Origin: CAWJFJ01 sp963800065
GTDB taxonomy: Bacteria; Actinomycetota; Acidimicrobiia; Acidimicrobiales; UBA8190
NCBI GenBank assembly: GCA_963800065.1
Contig: CAWCZO010000009.1
Span: 124,001-188,000, forward strand
DNA length: 64,000 nt
Direction: 5' to 3'
Every line of letters begins with the position of its first letter. Within the stretch, counting starts at the first letter, position 1. A program made the position numbers and the translations under genes. Shown here piece after piece: positions 15,707 to 32,014 of this stretch. Below the pieces are notes generated by a model, which worked only from the letters and a program-made list of their open reading frames with translations, was not told the DNA's origin and made no database searches.

Positions 15707-17581
15707 TCAGTGTCCGGTACGAGATCGGAGATCGCCGTCGAGGACATCCTCGGGAATGTCGACGAGCCGTGAGCGGAGATACTCACCGAGACTCTTGGCC
15801 TGTGCGTCGGGACGTGTCGACGAGGCCACTCCTTCCCCGAGGAGGCCGTGGACGACGAAGTTGAGGGCCAACAGGTTGGGCAGCTCATAACGGTCGATGG
15901 CGAGCTCAGCCGCCTCGGGGAGGAGCTGCCGGAGCCGCTCCACGGTGACCTCGGCGCGCAGCCAGTCGAAGCCGGCCTGGTGGCGGGTCCAGAGGCCCAC
16001 GTTGGCGTTCCCCCCTTTGTCCCCGGAACGGGCCCCCACGAGGGCACCGAGCGGAAGCCGCCTGGTGGGGCTGGGAACGGAGGTGGCGCCGCCGTCGGTG
16101 TGAAGGGGGGCATCGCCGGCTGACGCCGGACCCGGAACGGCGGGCGCCGCCGTGCTGGCCGTGGCGGCGGGCGCCGCCGCCGTGCCGGCCGGGGCGTCGA
16201 CCGGTACCCGACGCCCGTCGTGGTGGACGACCACTTCGTCCACGTCGCCACGGGGTACCAGGGTCGGCCAGTAGACGCCGTAGGCGGTGGCGTCCCCGGG
16301 CGGTGACGTCAGGTAGAAGCCGGGGTAGCTGGCCAGCGCCATCTCGGTGGCCATGTTGGAGAAGCGTCGTCCCACGAGAGCGGGGTCCGCGCTCTTGACG
16401 GTGACCCGGAGCTGGGCGCTGGCCTGCTCGTTGGTGGCGGCGTCGGGTCTGTCCGTGCGGATCAGGCGGACGTCGTGGTCGGCGAAGCTTCCCACCCCTC
16501 CGAGGCTCTCCCACAGGGTCCGTTGGACCAGATCGGCCTTGGCCTCGATGTCGAGGCCGGTGAGGACGAAGGTCATGGTGTTGCGCCAACCGCCCAACAG
16601 GTTGATCGAGACCTTCAGCTCCTCGGGGGCGGGGCCACCCCTGACCCCCGAGAGCCGGACCCGATCGGGTCCCTGCTGTTCCAGGTGGATGGTCGAGAAG
16701 TCGGCCACGACGTCGGCGTTGGCGTAGAGGGGACCTCCTATCTCGTAGAGGAGCTGAGCCGTGACGGTGCCCACCGATACGAGCCCGCCCGTCCCCGGAT
16801 GCTTGGTGATGACGGCGGAACCGTCGGCTTCGATTTCGGCGATGGGGAAACCCGGGTGCTCGAGTCCCGGCACCTCGCCGAAGAAGGAGTAGTTCCCCCC
16901 CGTCACCTGGGCCCCGCACTCGAGGACGTGGCCCACGACGACGGCACCGGCCAGGCGGTCCCAGTCGTAGCGCTGCCACCCGAAATGCCACGCCGCCGGG
17001 CCCACCACGAGGGAGGCGTCGGTGACCCTCCCGGTGACCACCACGTCGGCTCCCCCGGCCAACGCCTCAGCGATGCCGAATCCCCCCAGGTAGGCGTTGG
17101 CGCTCACCGGATCGGACGACGGGTCCAGCGGGGCCCCGGTGTCGAGGTGGGCCAGGGGACAGCCCCGCGCCCGCAGGCCGGGAAGGCGTCCGAGGATGTC
17201 GTCGCCTTCGACATGGGCGACGGCGACGACGATCCCCAGCTCGGCCGCCAGCGTGCGCAGACGATCGGCGAGGGCGGCGGGGTTGAGGCCTCCGGCATTA
17301 GCCACCACCTTGATGCCGCGGTCCAGGCACGGGCCGAGGACCTCCTCCATCTGCCGGTAGAAGGTGGTGGCGTAGCCGAGCGAAGGGTCGCGTTGGCGCG
17401 CCTTGAACAGGATGAGCATCGTCAGCTCGGCCAGGTAGTCGCCGGTGAGGACATCGATGGGACCGCCCTCGACGAGCTCGCGTGGCGCCGACATGCGGTC
17501 GCCGTAGAAACCCGAGCAGTTGGCTACCCGCAGGAGGTCCCCGCCGCTCTCGCCGGGGCGGCCCACCACGGGAGCGCTCAC
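15707..17581 (-). CDS. AtuA-type (DUF1446) acyl-CoA catabolism protein with fused C-terminal domain
   Basis: A 624-residue protein. The N-terminal AtuA domain (about residues 15-460) shows LLRVANCSGFYGDR, GDYLAELTMLILFKARQRDP, VVANAGGLNP, ADVVVTGRVTDASLVVGPAA and VTGGNYSFFGEVPG. A 35-residue Ala/Pro/Thr linker leads to the small AtuA-like ferredoxin-fold domain (GALVGARSGDKGGNANVGLW, NFVVHGLLGEGV). In pseudomonads AtuA is required for acyclic-terpene (citronellol/geraniol) use, proposed to act as a hydratase. The GTG start overlaps the carboxylase stop as GTGA. Neighbours make a geranyl- or methylcrotonyl-CoA-type pathway likely. Confidence 0.9.
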   Translation of the reverse strand: MSAPVVGRPGESGGDLLRVANCSGFYGDRMSAPRELVEGGPIDVLTGDYLAELTMLILFKARQRDPSLGYATTFYRQMEEVLGPCLDRGIKVVANAGGLNPAALADRLRTLAAELGIVVAVAHVEGDDILGRLPGLRARGCPLAHLDTGAPLDPSSDPVSANAYLGGFGIAEALAGGADVVVTGRVTDASLVVGPAAWHFGWQRYDWDRLAGAVVVGHVLECGAQVTGGNYSFFGEVPGLEHPGFPIAEIEADGSAVITKHPGTGGLVSVGTVTAQLLYEIGGPLYANADVVADFSTIHLEQQGPDRVRLSGVRGGPAPEELKVSINLLGGWRNTMTFVLTGLDIEAKADLVQRTLWESLGGVGSFADHDVRLIRTDRPDAATNEQASAQLRVTVKSADPALVGRRFSNMATEMALASYPGFYLTSPPGDATAYGVYWPTLVPRGDVDEVVVHHDGRRVPVDAPAGTAAAPAATASTAAPAVPGPASAGDAPLHTDGGATSVPSPTRRLPLGALVGARSGDKGGNANVGLWTRHQAGFDWLRAEVTVERLRQLLPEAAELAIDRYELPNLLALNFVVHGLLGEGVASSTRPDAQAKSLGEYLRSRLVDIPEDVLDGDLRSRTGH

Positions 17582-19563
17582 TCGCCGGTCTCGTCCGGCG
17601 AGATGACCACGAGCAGCCGACCCGACTCCACCTGCTCACCCGCCGCCACGTGGACCTCGGCCACGGTGCCGCCGGTGGCGGCCTTCACCTCGTGTTCCAT
17701 CTTCATCGCCTCGATGGCGATCAGGGTGTCGCCGGACGAGACCACGTCACCGGCGACGACCGCCACCTTCACCACCGTCCCCGGCAGGGGGGCCACGAGG
17801 GCGCCGGCGGCCAATTGCGACCCCGGGACGGCGAAGCGCGGGACCTCCTGAAGGGCGGAGGAACCGTCTGGCCCGTCCACCCAGATGGAGGGGCCCACGC
17901 GGTGGACCCGGTAACGCCGGACCAACCCGTCGACCGCCAACGACACCGCCCGGGTGTCGTGCTCACTCACCTCGATGTCGCCGCGCCGGGCTCCGTTGAC
18001 GGCGATCTCGGCATACCGGCCGGTTCGGTCGAAGCGGTAGCCGATGTCGATCTGGTCGGACCGGCCGGCGAAGGAACACGCCTGCAGCTGGGACCCGTTG
18101 TTACGCCACCCCGAGGGAAGGCCCCCCAGCACGGGTGCGGCCCGGCGTCTCTGGGCCTGGGCCACCAGGGCGGCGGCCACGGCGTGGCGCTGCTCGACGT
18201 CGGCGGTGGCCTTCGGTGCGCCGAGTTCGGCGGGGTCGTGACGGACGAGGAAGCCGGTGTCGATGTCCGCGCTCAGGAACTCGGGGTGGCGGAGGATGCG
18301 CACGAGGAGGTCCCTGTTCGTCGTCACGCCGTGGATCTCCGCCCCGTCGAGCACGCCGGCCAACGCCCTGGCGGCGTCGTCACGGGTGGGGCCGTGGGCG
18401 ATGACCTTGGCCAGCATGGGGTCGTAGTACGGGCTGACGTCGGATCCGTCCTCGACACCGCTGTCGACGCGGATGCCCGGACCGGTCGGCACGGAGAACC
18501 GGTGGAGTCGGCCGGCCGATGGTTGCCACGAGCGGGTGGGGTCCTCGGCGTAGAGGCGGACCTCGACGGCATGTCCGTGGAGCTCGGCTCCGAGAGCCTC
18601 GGGGGGCAGGGGCCGGCCCTCGGCCACCAGCAGCTGGAGGCGGACGAGGTCGAGTCCCGTCACCAGCTCGGTGACGGGGTGTTCGACCTGCAGGCGGGTG
18701 TTGACCTCGAGAAAGGCGAAGCTCCCGTCGGGCAGGAGGAGGAATTCGACGGTGCCGGCGCCGACGTACCCGATGGCCCGGGCGGCCGTCACGGCCGTGG
18801 CGCAGATCTCCGCTCGCTGCGAGGACGTCACGGCGGGGGAGGGGCACTCCTCGATGATCTTCTGGTGGCGTCGCTGGATCGAGCATTCACGTTCGAACAG
18901 ATGGACCACGGTTCCGTGGGAGTCCCCGAATATCTGGACCTCGACATGGCGGGGACGGGCGATGTACGGCTCCAGGAAGACGGTGCCGTCACCGAAGGAG
19001 GCCGCCGCCTCCCGGCTGGCCGAGGCGATGGCGTCGGCCAGGTCGTCGGGTCCCCCCACCACCCGCATGCCACGGCCGCCGCCTCCGGCCGAGGCCTTGA
19101 CCAGGACGGGCCAGCCCAGTTGGGTGGCCGCGTCGGGGGCGCCCCCCGTGACCGGGATCTGGACCGTGGGCAGGACGGGGATGCCGGCGGCCGCCATGGT
19201 GGCCTTGGCCGCCAACTTCGAGCCCATGGCTTCGATGACGTCGGGGGGTGGACCGACGAAGACCAGTCCGGTCTCCACGCACGTCCGGGCGAAGGTGGCG
19301 TCCTCGGACAGGAAGCCGTAGCCGGGATGGACGGCGTCGGCGCCGCTGGAGCGCGCCGCCGCCATCAGGGCGTCGACACGGAGATAGGTCTCGGCCGCCG
19401 TGGACCCGGGCAGGCGGACGAATTCGTCGGCCTCGGCCACGTGGGGAGAACCGGCGTCGGGATCGGAGGCGACGGCCACGCAGGCGATACCCAGCGAGTG
19501 GGCGCTGCGCATGATGCGGCGGGCGATCTCGCCCCGGTTGGCCACCAGGAGCTTGGTGATCAC
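17578..19563 (-). CDS. Acyl-CoA carboxylase alpha subunit (biotin carboxylase + BCCP)
   Basis: A 661-residue biotin enzyme subunit. Biotin carboxylase comes first: KLLVANRGEIARRIMRSA, AVHPGYGFLSED, the ATP loop KASAGGGGRGMRVV, ERECSIQRRHQKIIEE and FLEVNTRLQVEHPVTE. A linker/BT domain follows, and the C-terminal biotinyl domain carries the attachment lysine in IAIEAMKMEHEV. It carboxylates biotin for the partner carboxyltransferase encoded 31 bases upstream. The GTG start begins exactly at the conserved ITKLLVANRGEIA. Whether the substrate is propionyl-, methylcrotonyl- or geranyl-CoA cannot be read directly; the AtuA neighbour favours a branched enoyl-CoA. Confidence 0.94.
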   Translation of the reverse strand: MITKLLVANRGEIARRIMRSAHSLGIACVAVASDPDAGSPHVAEADEFVRLPGSTAAETYLRVDALMAAARSSGADAVHPGYGFLSEDATFARTCVETGLVFVGPPPDVIEAMGSKLAAKATMAAAGIPVLPTVQIPVTGGAPDAATQLGWPVLVKASAGGGGRGMRVVGGPDDLADAIASASREAAASFGDGTVFLEPYIARPRHVEVQIFGDSHGTVVHLFERECSIQRRHQKIIEECPSPAVTSSQRAEICATAVTAARAIGYVGAGTVEFLLLPDGSFAFLEVNTRLQVEHPVTELVTGLDLVRLQLLVAEGRPLPPEALGAELHGHAVEVRLYAEDPTRSWQPSAGRLHRFSVPTGPGIRVDSGVEDGSDVSPYYDPMLAKVIAHGPTRDDAARALAGVLDGAEIHGVTTNRDLLVRILRHPEFLSADIDTGFLVRHDPAELGAPKATADVEQRHAVAAALVAQAQRRRAAPVLGGLPSGWRNNGSQLQACSFAGRSDQIDIGYRFDRTGRYAEIAVNGARRGDIEVSEHDTRAVSLAVDGLVRRYRVHRVGPSIWVDGPDGSSALQEVPRFAVPGSQLAAGALVAPLPGTVVKVAVVAGDVVSSGDTLIAIEAMKMEHEVKAATGGTVAEVHVAAGEQVESGRLLVVISPDETGE

Positions 19564-19594
19564 CGGGCTACTCCGGGCATCCGTCGGCGCCCCG

Positions 19595-21193
19595 TCACAT
19601 CCGGAACACGCCGTAGCCGCGTGTCCCGTGGACCGGCGTGTTGTCGATGACCGACAGGCACAGACCGAGCACCGTGCGAGTGTCGCGTGGATCGATGATC
19701 CCGTCGTCGTAGAGCCGGGCCGTGAGGAAGAGGGGCAGGGACTCGGCTTCGATCTGGGCTTCGACGGCGGCGCGCATGGCGGCATCGGCCTCCTCGTCGA
19801 AAGGCTGACCCCGCGACTCGGCGCTCTGGCGGGCCACGATCGACAGGACGCCGGCCAGCTGCGTCGGGCCCATCACCGCCGATCGGGCGTTGGGCCAGCT
19901 GAAGAGGAAGCGGGGGTTGTACGCCCGACCACACATTCCGTAGTTGCCGGCACCGTACGACGCACCGATGTTGACCGTCAGATGGGGGACCTGCGAGTTG
20001 GAGACGGCGTTGATCATCTTGGCCCCGTCCTTGATGATCCCGCGCTGTTCGTATTCCTTGCCCACCATGTAGCCGGTCGTGTTCTGGAGGAACAGGAGAG
20101 GGACATCGATCTGATTGGCCAGCTGGATGAACTGGGTGGCTTTGTTCGATTCCTCGCTGAAGAGCACGCCACGATGGTTGGCCAGCACTCCGACCGGATA
20201 GCCGTGGATCGAGGCCCACCCGGTGACCAGACTGGACCCGTACAGGGGCTTGAACTCGTCGAAGCAGGATCCGTCGACGACCCGGGCCAGGACCTGGCGC
20301 GGGTCGAAGGGCACCCGGAGGTCGGCCGACGCCACGCCGAGGAGCTCGTCGGCGTCGTAGAGGGGTTCGTCGGCCGGCATCGACGGACCACGACCGAGCT
20401 TCCGCCAGTCGAGGCGGGCCACGATGTCGCGGCCCAGCCGGATGGCGTCGAGTTCGTCGGTGGCCAGGTAGTCGGCCAACCCGCTCACCCGGGCGTGCAT
20501 CTCCGCCCCGCCGAGCGACTCGTCGTCGGACTCTTCGCCGGTCGCCATCTTGACCAGAGGGGGACCCCCGAGGAACACCTTGGAGCGGCCCTCGATCATC
20601 ACGATGTGATCACTCATGCCGGGGACGTAGGCACCGCCGGCCGTCGAGTTGCCGAACACCAGCGAGATGGTCGGGAGCCCGGCCGCCGAGCGCTGGGTCA
20701 GATCACGAAAGCCCCGTCCGCCGGGGATGAAGATCTCGGACTGTGTGGGCAGGTCGGCACCGCCCGACTCGACCAGGCTGATGGAAGGCAGCCGGTTCTC
20801 CAGGGCGATGTCGGCCAGCCTGCTCGACTTGCGCATCGTGAAGGGGTTCGTCGAGCCGCCCCGGACGGTGGGGTCGTTGGCCGACAGCATGCACTCCACC
20901 CCGTTCACCACCCCGATGCCGGCGACCAGGCTGGCTCCCACCGTGTAGTCGGTTCCCCACGCCGCGAGAGGTGCGAGTTCCAGAAACGGCGCGTCGGCGT
21001 CGAGGAGCAGCTCGATACGCTCCCGGGCCAGGAATTTCCCCCTGTCCCGGTGCCGCTCGACGTAGCGCTCGCCGCCGCCATTCCGGGCCGCCTCGAGCTG
21101 GGCACCCACCTCGGCCAGGGCCGCTTCCATGGTCCGCCGGTTCTGCCGGTAGACGTCGGAGGCGGGATCGATGGTGGAGCTCAGGACGGGCAT
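19595..21193 (-). CDS. Acyl-CoA carboxylase beta subunit (carboxyltransferase)
   Basis: A 532-residue crotonase-fold carboxyltransferase. The N-terminal half has RGKFLARERIELLLD, FLELAPLAAWGTDYTVGASL, NDPTVRGGSTNPFTMRK and the oxyanion glycines GNSTAGGAYVPGMSDH. The C-terminal half has LLFLQNTTGYMVGKEYEQRG, GASYGAGNYGMCGRAYNPRF and PNARSAVMGPTQLAGVL. NTTGYMVG and the AGNYGMCGRAY motif are typical of methylcrotonyl/geranyl-CoA carboxylases rather than propionyl-CoA ones. The ATG at MPVLSSTID was chosen; an upstream ATG would overlap the divergent glmU start. It is the first gene of the operon. Confidence 0.92.
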   Translation of the reverse strand: MPVLSSTIDPASDVYRQNRRTMEAALAEVGAQLEAARNGGGERYVERHRDRGKFLARERIELLLDADAPFLELAPLAAWGTDYTVGASLVAGIGVVNGVECMLSANDPTVRGGSTNPFTMRKSSRLADIALENRLPSISLVESGGADLPTQSEIFIPGGRGFRDLTQRSAAGLPTISLVFGNSTAGGAYVPGMSDHIVMIEGRSKVFLGGPPLVKMATGEESDDESLGGAEMHARVSGLADYLATDELDAIRLGRDIVARLDWRKLGRGPSMPADEPLYDADELLGVASADLRVPFDPRQVLARVVDGSCFDEFKPLYGSSLVTGWASIHGYPVGVLANHRGVLFSEESNKATQFIQLANQIDVPLLFLQNTTGYMVGKEYEQRGIIKDGAKMINAVSNSQVPHLTVNIGASYGAGNYGMCGRAYNPRFLFSWPNARSAVMGPTQLAGVLSIVARQSAESRGQPFDEEADAAMRAAVEAQIEAESLPLFLTARLYDDGIIDPRDTRTVLGLCLSVIDNTPVHGTRGYGVFRM

Positions 21194-21293
21194 GGCGACG
21201 GGACCGCCCGATCGGTCGGAGGGCGGCGCTCGGTGTTCCGGTTCGACATGGATTGTGAGGTCGCCCCCGTCATCGGGTGACAGACTAAACCGC

Positions 21294-22415
21294 ATGCCCG
21301 ACCGTCCGCTGTCTGCCGTGGTGCTCGCCGCCGGGGAGGGGACACGGATGCGCTCGTCGCGTCCGAAGCCCCTGCACCGGTTGTGTGGGCGGCCGATGAT
21401 CCTCCACGTCCTCGACGCGCTGGCCGAATTGTCGGCGCAGAAGGTGGTCGTCGTGGTCGGTCACCGTGGCGAGTGGGTCACCAAGACGTTGGTCGATCAC
21501 GCGCCGACGTCGCTGTCCATCGCCTTCGTGGAGCAGCCCGAGCAACTGGGGACCGGGGATGCGGTCGCCGTCGGTATCACCGGACTGCCGGAGAGCCTGG
21601 TCGACGCCGACGGGGACGTGGTCGTCCTGCCCGGAGACACCCCCCTGGTTCGAGCTCCGACGTTGGCGTCGCTGGTCCGTCACCACCGGGATACCGGAGC
21701 GGCCGCCACCCTGCTCACCGCCCTTCTTCCCGATCCCACCGGCTACGACCGGGTCGTGCGGGGCAAGGACGATGCCGTGATCCGTGTCCTCGAGGGAGCC
21801 GAGGTGACCCACGACGATGATGTCGACGAGGTGGCCACCACCATCCACTGCTTCCGTCATGCCGTGATGGCGCCCGCCCTCCGACGGCTCAGTCCGGTGG
21901 GGATCTCCGGTGAGCATTCCCTGACCGGCATCTACGCCGTGCTCCACGACGCCGGGTACCGGGTCGAGTCGCTTGTCACCGGGGATCCCATGGAGGCGGC
22001 CCGCGTGAACGACCGGGCCCAGCTGGCGGTGGCGGAGGCCGAGCTCCGCGACCGGATCAACGAGCGGTGGATGCGGCGGGGCGTGACGATGTGGGATCCC
22101 GAGCGGACCTATGTGGACGCCAGCGTCCTTCTCGAGCCCGACGTGGTGCTCCTGCCCGGCGTGGTCATGCAGGGCGATTGCCGGGTGGGTGCCGGTGCCG
22201 AGGTGGGGCCCGACTGCCATCTGGTGGACACCGTCGTGGGCCCGGGGGCCACCGTGACGAAAACGACGGCTGTGCGCGCCGACATCGGCGAGCACGCCCG
22301 GGTGGGACCCTTCGTCTCGCTCGGCCCGGGGGCCGAGGTGGCCGCCGGCACGCTGGTGGAACCGTTCACCCGGGTGGCGGCACCGGGTCTCGACGGCGAC
22401 GACGCCACGGGCTGA
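21294..22415 (+). CDS. glmU: GlmU-like UDP-GlcNAc pyrophosphorylase lacking the acetyltransferase region
   Basis: A 373-residue protein against about 450-495 for full GlmU. The uridyltransferase domain is present: AVVLAAGEGTRMRSSRPKPL, QLGTGDAVAVG and LPGDTPLV. The linker (NERWMRRGVTMWDPERTYVD) and the first turns of the left-handed beta helix follow. The helix stops after VGPFVSLGPGAEVAAGTLVE, before every acetyltransferase catalytic residue. It should make UDP-GlcNAc from GlcNAc-1-P but cannot acetylate GlcN-1-P. Positions equivalent to GTGHAV and YYLTD read GTGDAV and HSLTG. It lies next to prs, as in other actinobacteria. Confidence 0.85.
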   Translation: MPDRPLSAVVLAAGEGTRMRSSRPKPLHRLCGRPMILHVLDALAELSAQKVVVVVGHRGEWVTKTLVDHAPTSLSIAFVEQPEQLGTGDAVAVGITGLPESLVDADGDVVVLPGDTPLVRAPTLASLVRHHRDTGAAATLLTALLPDPTGYDRVVRGKDDAVIRVLEGAEVTHDDDVDEVATTIHCFRHAVMAPALRRLSPVGISGEHSLTGIYAVLHDAGYRVESLVTGDPMEAARVNDRAQLAVAEAELRDRINERWMRRGVTMWDPERTYVDASVLLEPDVVLLPGVVMQGDCRVGAGAEVGPDCHLVDTVVGPGATVTKTTAVRADIGEHARVGPFVSLGPGAEVAAGTLVEPFTRVAAPGLDGDDATG

Positions 22416-22482
22416 GCCCGGGCCGGCCGGGGCGGAGACCGGCCTGCGGCCGTCGCTCCCGGGGGCGCGGTAGCGTCGGGAG

Positions 22483-23454
<972 letters not shown>

Positions 23455-23499
23455 CGGGGTCCGCCACGGCAGCGACGACCGTCGGGGCCGTCGGCGCCT

Positions 23500-24441
23500 T
23501 CACGCCGGTTGGGGGACCGCCTGCTCGACTCGGTTGCGACCGAGCTGCTTGGCCCGGTAGAGGGCAACGTCGGCTTCCTTGAGCACGTCGCTCGCCGGTC
23601 TCGTGCGGCCGGGGTCGAGCATGGCCAGGCCGGCGCTGACGGTGAGGACGGCGGGGCCGTTCCCGGTGTGGGCGATGGCCAGCCCTTCCAGGCCCAGACG
23701 CATGCGCTCGACGGCCAGCCCTCCCGATGTCAGGGTCTGCTCGGGAAAGATGCAGAGGAACTCGTCGCCGCCGTAGCGGTAGAGAGCGTCGCCTCCGCGG
23801 GTGTGGTCCGAGAGCTCGGCCGTCACGGCCTGCAGGATATGGTCCCCGGCCTGGTGCCCGTAGGTGTCGTTGTAGGACTTGAAGTGATCGATGTCCATGA
23901 GGGCCATGCAGTAACGATGTCCGTAGCGTCTCACCCGTGCTTCGAGGAGGGCCAGGTCCTCGTCGAGGGCCCGCCGGTTGCCCAGCCCGGTGAGGGGGTC
24001 CCTCCGGGCGATGGCCGTGAGCTCGTCGTTCAGGCGTTCCAGCCCGCTTTGTTGGAGACTCAGCCGGCGGTACAGAGACGTGATCCTGGTGGCGGCGATC
24101 AGGCGGGCCCGGAGGTCGTCGAGGTCGAGGGGTTTGACGAGATAGTCGTCGACGCCGGCGTTCATACCCTCGATGACCTCGCCCAGGGCGCCCTGTTTGG
24201 TGAGCATCACGAAGTAGGTGTAGCTGCCGGTCGGGCGGGCCCGGATGGCGCGGCACAGCTGGAGACCGGTCAGACCGGGCATCATCCAGTCGCTGATGAC
24301 CGTGTCGGGACGCCAGGATCCGAATTCCCTCCAGGCCTCCTCTCCGTCGTCCACCGTTCGGCTCGTGTGGCCGAGAGTCTCCAGTGCCAGTTGCACGATG
24401 AGCCGCGAGGTGGCGTCGTCATCGGCCACCAGGACCTTCAT
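23500..24441 (-). CDS. Response regulator with diguanylate cyclase output (REC-GGDEF)
   Basis: A 313-residue cytoplasmic protein. The receiver domain (residues 1-120) has the acidic pocket ADDD, the phospho-acceptor aspartate in VISDWMMPG near 49 and KPLD. A short helix and a GGDEF domain follow (RRDPLTGLGNRRALDEDL, ALMDIDHFKSYNDTYGHQAG, active site YRYGGDEFLC). An RxxD inhibitory site (RGGD) lies five residues before GGDEF, so product feedback is likely. It should make cyclic di-GMP when phosphorylated. The ATG overlaps the upstream stop as ATGA. It is the last gene of a four-gene phosphorelay operon. Confidence 0.94.
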   Translation of the reverse strand: MKVLVADDDATSRLIVQLALETLGHTSRTVDDGEEAWREFGSWRPDTVISDWMMPGLTGLQLCRAIRARPTGSYTYFVMLTKQGALGEVIEGMNAGVDDYLVKPLDLDDLRARLIAATRITSLYRRLSLQQSGLERLNDELTAIARRDPLTGLGNRRALDEDLALLEARVRRYGHRYCMALMDIDHFKSYNDTYGHQAGDHILQAVTAELSDHTRGGDALYRYGGDEFLCIFPEQTLTSGGLAVERMRLGLEGLAIAHTGNGPAVLTVSAGLAMLDPGRTRPASDVLKEADVALYRAKQLGRNRVEQAVPQPA

Positions 24442-25356
24442 GGAAGGACGGTCGACAGGGGTGAGACCGCCGGTGACGTGAGGGCGCGACGGACGCGGTC
24501 TAGTTCCGCTTCGAGTGACCGGAGCAGGCCATCGACCTCCTCGACCCCCCGGACGGCACCGTCGGTCGCCAGCCTGGCGCACAAGCGTGCCAGTTCGGCG
24601 GCACCAAGGTTGGCGCTGGCCCCGCACATGGTGTGGGCCAGACTCATGAGCGCCGGGCCGTCGTCACGGGCAGACGCATCACGAAGTGCCTCGATCTGGG
24701 TGTCGGCGTCGGTCAGGAACAGCGTGGTCAGCTGGCCCATGAGATCCTCGCCGGCGGCCGCCCCGAGACGCTCCAACCGGCCGACCACATCGGCATCCAG
24801 AGCCGGCCGCTCGAGGTCGACCGGTTCGGGAGGACCCTGGCTGTCGGTAGGAGGGTCGGTGGGAGACGGATCGGAGGGGTACCGGTCGGGGGACGGTCTT
24901 TTCGACGTGTCGGGGGCCCAACGGGCCATCCCGGCGGAGAGTGACTCGAGACTGAGAGGCTTGGCCAGGAAGCCGTCCATGCCGGCGGCCCGACCGCGCT
25001 TCTGGTCGGTCTCGGTCACCGAGGAGGTGACGGCGATGATGGGCGAGCTGCGGGATGCGCCCCACGTGTTCCTGATCTCGATCGTGGCCTCGTACCCGTT
25101 CAGAGCCGGGATCTGGCAGTCCATGAGGATGGCCCGGTACGGCACCATGGTGGCGGCGATGACCGCCTCCACTCCGTTGTCGACGACGTCGACACAGAAA
25201 CCGAGATGCTCGAGCATGGCCGTGGCCACCTTCTGGTTGACCGGGTTGTCCTCGGCCAGCAGGATGCGGTCGGACGACACGGGTGTGGCCGCCACGGGGC
25301 GGGTGACAGCCGTCGTGGCCCGGGCCGGGCGGCGTTGCGGCGGGGGCTGGGTGTCG

Positions 25357-25364
<8 letters not shown>
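24438..25364 (-). CDS. Receiver-HPt phosphorelay protein
   Basis: A 308-residue protein with no kinase or DNA-binding part. The receiver (about 31-150) has DRILLAEDNPVNQKVATAML, the acceptor aspartate in AILMDCQIP near 81, VTSSVT and AKPLS. A Pro/Ser/Asp-rich linker follows. The C-terminal HPt domain carries the histidine in LAHTMCGASANLGAAELAR near 241. It could carry phosphate between the hybrid kinases and the GGDEF regulator encoded next. The ATG lies inside the end of the upstream kinase gene (8-base overlap). Confidence 0.9.
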
Positions 25365-31370
<6,006 letters not shown>

Positions 31371-31575
31371 GAAAGCCTCCAGATGAAGTCCGAGATGTCC
31401 GGTGATGACGGGAGACATCCGGCGCAGATCTAGAGACGTCCGTTCCGCATTTCGGCACGCTGTGGTGAAAACCTGATCTTGTTCACGCTGGGTGGCTAGC
31501 AGGCGGGGAGGCCGACCACTGACCGGGGTTTGTTCCTCTCAGGAGCGGTTCCCGGCCGCCCCGTCCCGTCCCGGC

Positions 31576-31884
31576 TCAGGGACGGGAACGGCGCCGGACG
31601 CGGCCCCGGGCCGGTTCGACGAAGAGCTCCAGGACCTCGCCGATGGTCCTCTCCCGGCTGACCGAATCGTGCAGGGGCAGGTGCGCCTGGATGTGGTAGC
31701 GGTTCCGGCGGCCTTCCTTCTCTTTCACCACGTAGCCGGCGTCGGTGAGATCGGCCACGATCCCGTAGGCGGTGCGCTCGGTGACGTCGAGCGAGACGGC
31801 CAGATCCCGCAGGCGGGCGTTGGGGTCGTGGGCGATGAACAGCAACGCCCGCGCGTGGTTCGTCAAAAAGCCCCATTCCGCCAT
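31576..31884 (-). CDS. Winged helix-turn-helix (MarR-like) regulator
   Basis: A 102-residue DNA-binding protein. It begins FLTNHARALLFIAHDPNARL, followed by the helix-turn-helix RDLAVSLDVTERTAYGIVAD, and a wing LTDAGYVVKEKEGRRNRYHI. The tail is basic (RGRVRRRSRP). It lies between the signalling operon promoter region and rplY, transcribed away from rplY; the 130 bases between them could hold an operator. Target and ligand are unknown. Similar short wHTH proteins are common in actinobacteria. Confidence 0.85.
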   Translation of the reverse strand: MAEWGFLTNHARALLFIAHDPNARLRDLAVSLDVTERTAYGIVADLTDAGYVVKEKEGRRNRYHIQAHLPLHDSVSRERTIGEVLELFVEPARGRVRRRSRP

Positions 31885-32014
31885 GGTGGTCAGAGTAGAC
31901 CAATGCTAGAAGTGGTTTGCCGCTGTCCCGGCGTCCCCGCCGGCCCCCGCCCGGGGCCATCACCAGGCATCTATGCTGTGTGGCCGCCACCATCCACCTC
32001 GAGGAGTGCCGTTC

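Noticed and set aside
22416..22482. Frameshifted remainder of glmU
   Set aside because: Only 67 bases separate the stop from prs, and none of the three frames shows acetyltransferase-like beta-helix sequence.
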